From positions 1-51,865 of the forward strand of contig JAIMBJ010000026.1 of the NCBI GenBank assembly GCA_023511455.1: a stretch of 51,865 bases of DNA, in the 5' to 3' direction. Positions 45,787-51,865 of the stretch are shown one piece after another (the stretch's first letter is position 1; every line of letters starts with the position of its first letter). The translations under genes were made by a program, and so were the position numbers. The DNA comes from Bacillota bacterium. Its GTDB lineage: Bacteria; Armatimonadota; HRBIN16. The notes below the pieces were generated by a model that was not told where the DNA came from, did no database searches, and saw nothing but the letters and a program-made list of their open reading frames with translations.

Positions 45787-46293
45787 CTATGCCGTTTCTT
45801 CGAGACTGATGATTCGCTGGTACAGGGCATCGCTAATCCAGAAACCTGCCTCGCTTCGCAGGCGTTCCATCTCCTGCTGCAGTGAACTCACCTTGCCGCT
45901 ACGGTATGCCCTCAGAAGGATGCCAATGCTACCAGTCACAGACAGCCCCAGATTCCTTGCGACCTCACGTCCCTCTGACTCGTCGATGAGGAGTATATCC
46001 GCTTTGTGCTCCGCGGCCAGTGCAATGGCTTCCGCTTCGCCAGCGTCCAGCTGCATCCGTAAAATTGATACCATCGCGCGATTGTTAGGGGCGAGCAGGT
46101 TTATCCAGCCTTCCTGGCAGGCGAGTCGCACATCCTCCGCACCGGGGCGTCCCTTCCCTTGCTCAACCACTTCGTTCCAGACAGCAGGGGGAATCATCAC
46201 CTTCTCGAAGAACTCGCGCAGCAGGTCCAACCTGCCAATCGCTGACAGGTGTATGGGGGTCGAGGAGTTACTGACCGCTGTCGGCATAGGCAA
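45787..46293 (-). CDS. DUF3368-type PIN-like toxin
   Basis: A 168-residue PIN-fold protein. Acidic metal-site candidates are seen in DAGEAEAIALA and ILLIDESEGREVA; the first position, usually Asp, is Asn in AVSNSSTPIHL, a variant I recall in DUF3368 proteins. PIN toxins are RNases. ATG 46293 (or 46287) overlaps the upstream antitoxin gene by 26 bp, the standard toxin-antitoxin layout. It runs convergent with nuoN. Confidence 0.8.
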   Translation of the reverse strand: MPMPTAVSNSSTPIHLSAIGRLDLLREFFEKVMIPPAVWNEVVEQGKGRPGAEDVRLACQEGWINLLAPNNRAMVSILRMQLDAGEAEAIALAAEHKADILLIDESEGREVARNLGLSVTGSIGILLRAYRSGKVSSLQQEMERLRSEAGFWISDALYQRIISLEETA

Positions 46294-46528
46294 TATCTTC
46301 CAGCAGGTCTTCTTGAGAGTAGTGCCTGTTTATCCGACGTCTGCCCAGTATTTGTTCGAAAGACCATCGGTCTAAGCCAGCAAGCGCACATGCCTTGCCA
46401 GCCGAAAGCACACCGCGCTGATATAAAGCGATTGCCAGCTCTTTGCGCAGTTCCGCCTCCACCTCGTCAGGCGGCAGACGGATGGCTGAATAGACCTCTT
46501 CTGGGATTTCAATAAGTATCTTGGACAT
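46268..46528 (-). CDS. UPF0175-type antitoxin
   Basis: An 86-residue protein with AAGGAGGG before ATG 46528. It contains the UPF0175 features: N-terminal IEIPEEVYSAIRLPPDEV, helix ELRKELAIALYQRGVLSAGKACALAG with helix-turn-helix character, and C-terminal HYSQEDLLEDI. UPF0175 genes pair with DUF3368 toxins, as here. The protein probably binds both toxin and its own promoter. Confidence 0.85.
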   Translation of the reverse strand: MSKILIEIPEEVYSAIRLPPDEVEAELRKELAIALYQRGVLSAGKACALAGLDRWSFEQILGRRRINRHYSQEDLLEDIAYADSGQ

Positions 46529-46589
46529 GCTTCCCTCCTTAACTTGACGGTATCAGGCTGTTTATGGTCTTACCCATCTCGTTGCTCCT

Positions 46590-47879
46590 TTACGTTAGCT
46601 CCCCATCGACGTCGATGCGGGTTGCGCCGTGCAGGTAGGGACGCAACACTTCGGGAATGAGTATCGTGCCGTCCGTCTGCTGGTAGTTCTCCAGCACGGC
46701 AATCATCAGGCGGGGCAGGGCAAGCCCCGAACCATTAAGTGTGTGGACAAACTCGGGTCTGGCGCCGGGGGCAGGGCGGTAGCGGATGTTGGCACGGCGC
46801 GCCTGAAAGTCGCGGAAGTTGGAGCAGGAGCTCACCTCCAGCCACTCCTGGCAGCCCGCTGCCCATACCTCGATGTCGTACTTCATCGCCGCCACGAAGC
46901 TGAGGTCGCCCGTACACATCTGCACCCATCGGAAGGGCAGATTCAGCCGTCGGCACACATCCGAAGCGTCTTCAATCAGCTTCATCAGCTCTTCATCGGA
47001 GGTGTGTGGCTCCACGAACTTGACCAGCTCCACCTTATCGAACTGGTGTCCGCGCTTGATGCCGCGCACGTCGCGCCCTGCCGACATCTTCTCGCGACGG
47101 AAGCAGGCGGTGTAGGCGACATAGTAAAGTGGTAACTGCTCCTTTTCCAGAATCTCTTCGCGGTGCAGGTTGGTGACGGGCACCTCCGCGGTCGGGATGA
47201 GCCAGAAGTCCTCCTCCGCATCGTGATACAGGTTGTCTCCGAACTTGGGCAGGTTGCCTGTGCCGTAAAGGCATTCTGACTTGACAAGATAGGGCGGGTA
47301 GACTTCGGTGTAGCCGTGCTCGCGGGTGTGCAGGTCCAGCATCCAGGTGATGAGCGCGCGTTGCAGCGCCGCCCCTGCCTTCTTCAAGATGTAGAAGCGC
47401 GAGCCGCTGATCTTAATCCCCCGCTCGAAATCCAGAATGCCCAGCTGCTCGCCCAGCTCCCAGTGGGGTTTGGGGGTAAACTCAAATGCTGGCAGGTCAC
47501 CCTCGTATTTCACCACCACGTTCTCGCTCTCGTCTTTGCCAACGGGCACGCTGGGGTGGGGCAGGTTGGGCACCTCCAGCATCCGTGCGGTGAAGGTCTG
47601 TTCTACCTCTTCCAGTTCCTTCTCGAGCTGCGCAATCTGGTCGCCCACCTGTCGCATCTGCGCGATGCGGGCGTTGCGCTCTTCGGGGTCTTTGATTTTG
47701 GGGATTTCTTTGGAAACGGCGTTGCGCTCCGCCCGAAGGCTTTCCACCTGAGTGAGAATCTCCCGTCGGCGAGCGTCCAGCTGCAGTATCTCGTCGATGA
47801 TGGCGGGGTCTGCACCCACCTTCTGCAGACCGTCTTTCACGAAGTCAGGCTGTTCCCGAATCAAACGGATATCGAGCAT
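46590..47879 (-). CDS. serS: Seryl-tRNA synthetase
   Basis: A 429-residue class II synthetase, normal length, charging tRNA-Ser (and tRNA-Sec). The N-terminal coiled-coil arm is about residues 28-100. The catalytic core shows [10 protein letters not shown], motif 2 [12 protein letters not shown] followed by [14 protein letters not shown], and motif 3 [21 protein letters not shown] 47879 follows GGAGAGGG; an earlier in-frame start is less likely. No T-box structure fits in the short upstream gap. Confidence 0.97.
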   Translation of the reverse strand: MLDIRLIREQPDFVKDGLQKVGADPAIIDEILQLDARRREILTQVESLRAERNAVSKEIPKIKDPEERNARIAQMRQVGDQIAQLEKELEEVEQTFTARMLEVPNLPHPSVPVGKDESENVVVKYEGDLPAFEFTPKPHWELGEQLGILDFERGIKISGSRFYILKKAGAALQRALITWMLDLHTREHGYTEVYPPYLVKSECLYGTGNLPKFGDNLYHDAEEDFWLIPTAEVPVTNLHREEILEKEQLPLYYVAYTACFRREKMSAGRDVRGIKRGHQFDKVELVKFVEPHTSDEELMKLIEDASDVCRRLNLPFRWVQMCTGDLSFVAAMKYDIEVWAAGCQEWLEVSSCSNFRDFQARRANIRYRPAPGARPEFVHTLNGSGLALPRLMIAVLENYQQTDGTILIPEVLRPYLHGATRIDVDGELT

Positions 47880-47949
47880 ATCGCGTCCCTCTCCTGCACG
47901 GATTTGCGGGTACAGTATACCAATCTTCATCCGGAGGAAGCAAACGGGG

Positions 47950-49173
47950 TCACGATGGGCGTTGTGGCAGGTAAGGCATCAGCCCCATGTCGCCGGGCTG
48001 GTCGCGACGCAGGCGTCCCTCGTGGAACGGCTGACCGCCGTCGTCTTTACCGTTCGGTCCCACGCTGTACAACATGTAACGGTCACCTTGCGGGCGGTAG
48101 ACAAACGGCTGGTTGCTGAACGGGTCGGTGAAGTATGGGCTATCCCCCAGCTCTTTCAGTGAAGCCGGGTAGCGTCCACGGGACTTGCGATATGCTTCCA
48201 GACGCAGGGTAGTGTATAGCAGGCGCAGTCGAGCGCGGGTATAGGTATAGCGGGCGATGGCAAGAGCAATTCCCTCTGGCTCGCGTACGACCAGTTCACG
48301 TCCCAGTTGTTGTAACGCAGGAGGGTAAGGAACAAACTGTTGTTGTGAATAGGGTAATTTCACCTGTTGCAGCCATTGTTGCACGTACTGCTGTGCTGCC
48401 TGCGAGAGCGGAGCCTTTGGCAGGTAAAGCATTTCGCGCTCCAGGTCAGATTTGGGCAGGTCCAAACGGAAGCCTCGCAGGGACTGTCCGCGCACCGTCC
48501 GTTGCCAGCCGGTCAACCAAACCCGGAATTCCTGCTCCAGAAGTTTCTCCAGAGAGTATTCGTTTGCCAGCAATTGCTCCAGACGACGCGCGCCGCGCTC
48601 AGCATCCTGGGCATTCAGACGAGGAATTAGAGCGGGTATCGCCTGAAAGAGATCACTGGTTGCCATAAAGTGAAAAGTGAGATGGAGCACATTGCCACCA
48701 TTAAGGATTTTTTCCAGGAAGGCAAAAGCGTCTAGATAGGCATCCAGCGCTTGTGCAGTTTTACCCTGTTGTGCAAGCAATGTGGCCTGCACGATGTAAA
48801 GGCGAGCGAATTGGCGGTAAGCTTCTACGGTGGGGTCACCCGTCTGGTATGCCAGTCGCTCCACCTGTGCAGGCTTGTTGAGCACCTCTCGTACCTTCCG
48901 GAATACCTCGCGATTGGCTTCCACGACGGCTTGTTTCTCGGCGAGTGTTCCATAGTCTGTCTGCTGAGCAAGCGCTGCCAGTTTACCGGGTTCGCGAATG
49001 TTGTAGATACACGCGATGAGTTCGCTATATACATTGTTGGGGGGTGGGGTCAGAGGTGGAGGTAACGAGAATTGGGGCGAGGAATTGCGGCTGTATACGA
49101 ACAGACCATATCCCAACCACATCAGCAGCACAATGCCGATGACCGCCCCAACCGTTGCAATTGCTTTCTTCAT
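47950..49173 (-). CDS. Membrane-anchored protein with pseudopilin-G-like C-terminus
   Basis: A 407-residue protein with one N-terminal membrane helix ([19 protein letters not shown]), a Pro-rich linker, then a long helical region to about residue 320. The C-terminal 90 residues ([39 protein letters not shown]) resemble the calcium-binding end of type II secretion major pseudopilin GspG. There is no prepilin cleavage motif. Such proteins are frequent in Planctomycetota and Armatimonadota; function unknown. It lies 15 bp after a small membrane-protein gene. Confidence 0.7.
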   Translation of the reverse strand: MKKAIATVGAVIGIVLLMWLGYGLFVYSRNSSPQFSLPPPLTPPPNNVYSELIACIYNIREPGKLAALAQQTDYGTLAEKQAVVEANREVFRKVREVLNKPAQVERLAYQTGDPTVEAYRQFARLYIVQATLLAQQGKTAQALDAYLDAFAFLEKILNGGNVLHLTFHFMATSDLFQAIPALIPRLNAQDAERGARRLEQLLANEYSLEKLLEQEFRVWLTGWQRTVRGQSLRGFRLDLPKSDLEREMLYLPKAPLSQAAQQYVQQWLQQVKLPYSQQQFVPYPPALQQLGRELVVREPEGIALAIARYTYTRARLRLLYTTLRLEAYRKSRGRYPASLKELGDSPYFTDPFSNQPFVYRPQGDRYMLYSVGPNGKDDGGQPFHEGRLRRDQPGDMGLMPYLPQRPS

Positions 49174-49188
49174 TCGTGCTTCGCCTGC

Positions 49189-49392
49189 TTACTTTTCCTG
49201 CTCCATTCGCTGCCGGATGTTCTGAAACTGCTGCGGCGTGTAGGGCGTGATGTTGGGTCCGGGGCCGGCCTGAAACGTGGCCTGGCTCTGCTTGCGCTTT
49301 TCCCGCACATATCCGAACACCTGCCACAGTACCAGCAAAATGGCGAAGGTGAACAGGATGATGTGCCACGGTTTGATTTGATTCTCCTTCAT
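49189..49392 (-). CDS. Small single-helix membrane protein
   Basis: A 67-residue protein with AAGGAGGAG directly before ATG 49392. One hydrophobic helix (PWHIILFTFAILLVLWQVFGY) is followed by a basic patch (REKRKQSQ) and a Pro/Gln-rich tail (ITPYTPQQFQNIRQRMEQ). No family was recognised. Its position between a pseudopilin and a GspG-tail protein suggests a link to that envelope machinery. Confidence 0.65.
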   Translation of the reverse strand: MKENQIKPWHIILFTFAILLVLWQVFGYVREKRKQSQATFQAGPGPNITPYTPQQFQNIRQRMEQEK

Positions 49393-49415
49393 CCTCTCCT
49401 CCTTGTAGATAAGAT

Positions 49416-49443
49416 GCCAACCCCTGCAAAGCAGGGGGTTGGC
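49416..49443 (-). terminator. Hairpin after the pseudopilin gene
   Basis: GCCAACCCCTGC (49416-49427) and GCAGGGGGTTGGC (49431-49443) form a 12-bp stem with one bulged G and an AAA loop. It lies 11 nt past the pseudopilin stop on the minus strand. The following sequence (ATCTTATCT) has few T residues, so it may act as attenuator or 3'-end protector between the pseudopilin and the downstream genes. Confidence 0.5.
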
Positions 49444-49454
49444 GTTCACCGAAC

Positions 49455-50312
49455 TCAATCCTGATAGCGTGTCCACATATTGGGCGTGGTCTTGCGGAAG
49501 AACTTCACGTGACCGTCCGCCAGCACATGATTTGCGCCACCGGTGTGCCTCTTGGCGATGCGCCCTACCTTCTCACCAGCGATGTAGCATCCACTTCCCA
49601 CATAGCTGTTGCCATAGGTATCATACTCCACATCGGTGTCGCGTGGGAAGCGGAAAACCGCCATCGTTCCTGAAGGATTGCCGTTGTGAGGGCAGTTGGG
49701 GTCACCGTCAGAGATAGCAATGGTGTTAGCCACATCCTCAATCGCTGCGAGTGCAGCGCCGACGTCCATCACGGTGTCGTCGATTGCCGGGATGTAGATG
49801 GAGTGGCTGATGACGCCATGGTAACAGTTCAAACCAGTGTTACAATCGCACCTGCTACAGTACTGGTTGGCGTCGTTGTAGCCTTCATTGATTAGGTACC
49901 CCACTCGCCATGGGCGCACTGAAGTGCCCGGTTCCTGCCCAAGTGCAGAGTTGTATGCAGATGCAACAGGCCCACAGTTCAAGCGCGTGCCATCATGTGC
50001 GAACACCCGGTTACTGCTGGGGCAGGCGAACAGCTGCTGGTTCTTCACATAGGGGTAGATAAGGTCCAACCACACGAATCGTGGACATTGCCCCCAAGTG
50101 TTGGGATAGCTGTACGAGCCGACGAAGATTTCGTCGTAGTCCTGCGCGTACATGAGCGCGCCCAGCCCAATCTGTTTGAGATTGCTGATGCACGATGCCG
50201 CGCGTGCCTTCTCCCGCGCCTGTGCGAACACAGGGAAAAGGATGGCTGCCAGTATCGCGATAATCGCGATGACCACCAGCAGTTCGATGAGCGTGAATGC
50301 ACGGCGTTTCAT
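49455..50312 (-). CDS. Type II secretion-type pseudopilin with H-X9-DG end
   Basis: A 285-residue protein with a prepilin leader: [28 protein letters not shown], cut before Phe (A/FTLIE) and N-methylated in the mature form, followed by [20 protein letters not shown]. The C-terminus has [19 protein letters not shown], the H-X9-DG signature of the DUF1559-like group. Cysteine-rich central loops suggest disulphide bonds outside the cell. These proteins are highly multiplied in Planctomycetota and Armatimonadota. GGAGG precedes ATG 50312. Confidence 0.88.
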   Translation of the reverse strand: MKRRAFTLIELLVVIAIIAILAAILFPVFAQAREKARAASCISNLKQIGLGALMYAQDYDEIFVGSYSYPNTWGQCPRFVWLDLIYPYVKNQQLFACPSSNRVFAHDGTRLNCGPVASAYNSALGQEPGTSVRPWRVGYLINEGYNDANQYCSRCDCNTGLNCYHGVISHSIYIPAIDDTVMDVGAALAAIEDVANTIAISDGDPNCPHNGNPSGTMAVFRFPRDTDVEYDTYGNSYVGSGCYIAGEKVGRIAKRHTGGANHVLADGHVKFFRKTTPNMWTRYQD

Positions 50313-50354
50313 GTTGTGTTTTCCTCCTTTTATTGGATTCTTTTGATTAATTTA

Positions 50355-50379
50355 TAGCTAGCACCACTTGTGCTTGCTA
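50355..50379 (-). promoter_or_regulatory. Imperfect palindrome next to a -10-like box upstream of the pseudopilin
   Basis: TAGCTAGCAC (50355-50364) and GTGCTTGCTA (50370-50379) are inverted copies, 9/10 matching, with a 5-nt centre. On the minus strand a TATAAA box (50356-50351) abuts it, so a bound regulator would cover the promoter. Evidence is by eye only. Confidence 0.35.
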
Positions 50380-50440
50380 CCACATTTTACCACAGCTAGG
50401 CAAAAAGTGCAATAAAATAACTGCCTCTTTTTTAGATTTT

Positions 50441-50619
50441 TAGATAGCAGCTCTGCAACTGCCCTTTTATCACCGACTGCAGAGCCAATTGTCTGTTGTG
50501 CTGAACGCAAGCAAACCATCACAGACCCTCAAAACGACTCTTCGCTTCACCCAGAATAACGGGTGTTGCCGCTTTATATCGCCAACTCACGAACAACCTT
50601 TACAACTGCGTCATTCCTG
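50441..50619 (-). mobile_element. Diverged second copy of the miniature element
   Basis: Read on the minus strand from 50619, CAGGAATGACGCAGTTG matches the end of the 7015-7209 element at 15/17 positions. The next 50 bases align with only one 1-nt gap at roughly 60% identity. The hairpin arms follow in order: ATTCTGGGTGAAGCGAAGAG, then GATGGTTTGCTTGCG and TTCAGCACAACAG, matching CATTCTGAGCGGAGCGAAGA and GATGCTTCGCTTTCG/CTCAGCATGACAG. The far end is degenerate and the boundary near 50441 is approximate; about 20 bp of the original seems deleted. It occupies most of the 287-bp intergenic gap and overlaps the 3' end of the lacI-type gene. Confidence 0.7.
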
Positions 50620-51703
50620 AAATGTTACAGTGGCTGGAGGCTCTCACCAGCAGGTGCACTGGCAGCTTCACCACTCGCTCTGCAGGGGTGTTGCCCTCGA
50701 TCACTTCGATCAGTAAGCGAGCCGCTACCCGTCCCATGTCAGCGGCGGGTTGCTGGACAGTGCTGAGGGGCGGTTCGGTCAGCTCGGTAATGGGTGCGCC
50801 GTCATAGCCGATGATGGCGATATCATCCGGCACGCGCAGCCCGGCATCTTTCACCGCGCGTAGCGCGCCGATGGCGGAGACATCGTTCGCGGCGAAGATG
50901 GCGGTCGGCGGGTTGGGCAGCTGCAGCAGTCGTTGCGTGGCTTCACAGGCACCCCGTTCCGAGAAATCGGTCTGTGCAAGCAGGTCATGCTCGATGGGTA
51001 TGTCTGCATCCTGCAATGCACGCAGGTAGCCCTGATAGCGGTCGTAAGCGTTGGGGATGCTGAGCATCCCGTGCAGGTGAGCGATACGCCGATGTCCCTG
51101 CTCGATGAGGTGCCGTGTGGCGAGGTAACCGCCCATCTCGTTGTCGGCGTCCACCGCCACCATTTTACAGCCGTACACCTGCTGTGTGCCGACCGCGGCA
51201 AGGGGAATATCTGCGTCGCAGAGCTCCTTCAGGAGTGGTTCATGCTTGTGTGGCGCGAGGATAATCAAGCCTTCCAGACGTCCACTGTACACGGCGTTGA
51301 GGCACATCTCCCGCACGTCTTCGCTCATGGCGTAAATCATCAGGTGATAGCCCTCTGCGAAGCCGACATCGGCAATGCCTCGCATGATCTCCGAGGACCA
51401 CCAGCCCGCCAACACGGAATGTCGCACATACAGTTGCAAGATACCCAGTGTGCGGCTGCGCATTCCCGCCAGCCGCCGGGCGGCTTCGTTGGGATAGTAG
51501 TTCAACTCGCGCGCGAGGCGCAGAATCTCCGCGCGGACCGCCGCGCTGACCCGCGCCCCCGGCTTGTTGTTCAGCACATAGGACACCGTCGCCTGCGAGA
51601 CGCCGACGCGCTCCGCAATCGTCTGCATGGTAACCCGCCCGCTGGGGCGTCTACCCTTTCGCTTCTTCTCTTTGACTGTAGTGGGGGCTTCAGTCGCTTC
51701 CAT
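50600..51703 (-). CDS. LacI-family transcriptional regulator
   Basis: A 367-residue repressor. After a basic N-terminal extension of about 22 residues, the helix-turn-helix and hinge read VTMQTIAERVGVSQATVSYVLN and AARRLAGMRSRTLGIL. The periplasmic-binding-like core carries YDRYQGYLRAL, PTAIFAANDVSAIGAL and IIGYDGAPI. Sugar-type effectors are usual. The last codons (from Ser to the stop) lie inside the diverged miniature element, so the native C-terminus has been altered. The gene is preceded by a consensus promoter and a palindrome; no target gene is adjacent on the same strand. Confidence 0.92.
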   Translation of the reverse strand: MEATEAPTTVKEKKRKGRRPSGRVTMQTIAERVGVSQATVSYVLNNKPGARVSAAVRAEILRLARELNYYPNEAARRLAGMRSRTLGILQLYVRHSVLAGWWSSEIMRGIADVGFAEGYHLMIYAMSEDVREMCLNAVYSGRLEGLIILAPHKHEPLLKELCDADIPLAAVGTQQVYGCKMVAVDADNEMGGYLATRHLIEQGHRRIAHLHGMLSIPNAYDRYQGYLRALQDADIPIEHDLLAQTDFSERGACEATQRLLQLPNPPTAIFAANDVSAIGALRAVKDAGLRVPDDIAIIGYDGAPITELTEPPLSTVQQPAADMGRVAARLLIEVIEGNTPAERVVKLPVHLLVRASSHCNISGMTQL

Positions 51704-51730
51704 TTGAGCGCAGCCTCACGGTTTTGCGCT

Positions 51731-51750
51731 TAATCAAGGTGTATTGATTA
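51731..51750 (-). promoter_or_regulatory. Palindromic operator candidate at the lacI-type promoter
   Basis: TAATCAA (51731-51737) and TTGATTA (51744-51750) form a perfect 7-bp inverted repeat with a 6-bp centre, a 20-bp site of the size bound by LacI-family dimers. It overlaps the -10 box and the predicted start of transcription, so binding would block initiation. Autorepression is the simplest reading. Confidence 0.6.
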
Positions 51751-51775
51751 TATCTTGCCTCACCAAAACTGTCAA
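51747..51775 (-). promoter_or_regulatory. Consensus sigma-70 promoter of the lacI-type gene
   Basis: On the minus strand TTGACA (51775-51770) and TATAAT (51752-51747) are both perfect consensus boxes separated by 17 bp. Transcription should start near 51740, giving a leader of about 37 nt. It is the strongest sigma-70 promoter I noticed in the window. Confidence 0.8.
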
Positions 51776-51799
51776 GGGATTTAAAGGTTGTTGTGGTTT

Positions 51800-51840
51800 C
51801 CAATTTGAAATGTCCTATTTTATTCCCAATTTGAAATGTC
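51800..51840. repeat. Direct repeat CCAATTTGAAATGTC, possible IS end
   Basis: CCAATTTGAAATGTC occurs at 51800-51814 and 51826-51840, 26 bp apart, with similar flanks. Short subterminal direct repeats like this are seen at the ends of IS21-like elements, and the wording GACATTTCAAATTG is familiar from such ends. The element, if present, would lie beyond the right edge of the window with its tip near 51792. Confidence 0.45.
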
Positions 51841-51865
51841 ACATCGTCTTAATCCCCGGAAATAC

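Noticed and set aside
50421-50445. T-rich run as an intrinsic terminator for + strand transcription
   Set aside because: No + strand gene ends nearby and no stable stem precedes it in that orientation; it lies at the degenerate end of the miniature element.

Overview
This 51.9 kb window looks like a chromosomal segment of a GC-rich bacterium, most likely Armatimonadota (possibly thermophilic). The inference rests on three things: secreted proteins with duplicated dockerin-like GDxDGDxxVTLxDF modules, a pseudopilin with the H-X9-DG C-terminal signature, and an intein-bearing RtcB. There is no 16S rRNA gene or other decisive marker, so the taxonomy is a judgement from protein style. No tRNA, rRNA or CRISPR array was recognised.

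Layout. 1-356: broken end of an insertion sequence (IS), with transposase remnant and terminal repeat. 412-3899: two secreted proteins on +, one with dockerin-like modules and an HEXXH motif, one with HEAT-like repeats. 3992-6991: RtcB RNA ligase interrupted by a 510-residue intein (-). 7015-7209: a complete 195-bp miniature element (MITE) whose ends match the IS. 7336-11622: exported proteins and two Uma2-type genes, one internally deleted (-). 11778-16955: a PilT-type ATPase (+), an ANTAR response regulator and a secreted phosphoesterase/propeller protein (-), and a CPA2 antiporter (+). 17047-23822: the housekeeping block rpsB-tsf-pyrH-frr-uppS-dxr-rseP-argA-like (-), without the usual cdsA. 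24092-29397: a carbohydrate-related cluster (+) in which two of four genes are broken. 29540-30943: an LVIVD-propeller/dockerin-like protein behind a textbook sigma-54 promoter. 31130-45745: a respiratory complex I operon, nuoA-C-D-E-F-G-H-J-(28-aa gene)-K-L-M-(UroD-like)-N. 45787-50312: a toxin-antitoxin pair, serS and a pseudopilin cluster (-). 50600-51703: a LacI-family regulator with a consensus promoter and a palindromic operator, whose 3' end lies inside a second, diverged MITE copy.

How the parts relate. The translation and membrane-biogenesis genes are tightly spaced or overlapping, and are preceded by a structured leader that may respond to ribosomal protein S2. The complex I operon is compact and translationally coupled, but has no nuoB or nuoI at their usual positions, so those two Fe-S subunits must lie elsewhere if the complex is complete. 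It carries two additions: a 28-residue membrane peptide between nuoJ and nuoK, and a UroD-superfamily protein coupled to nuoN. The IS remnant and both miniature elements form one family and show past transposition here. Several reading frames are disrupted, two of them at homopolymer runs (A5 near 415-420, T7 at 25809-25815); assembly error, true decay and transcriptional slippage cannot be separated from sequence alone.
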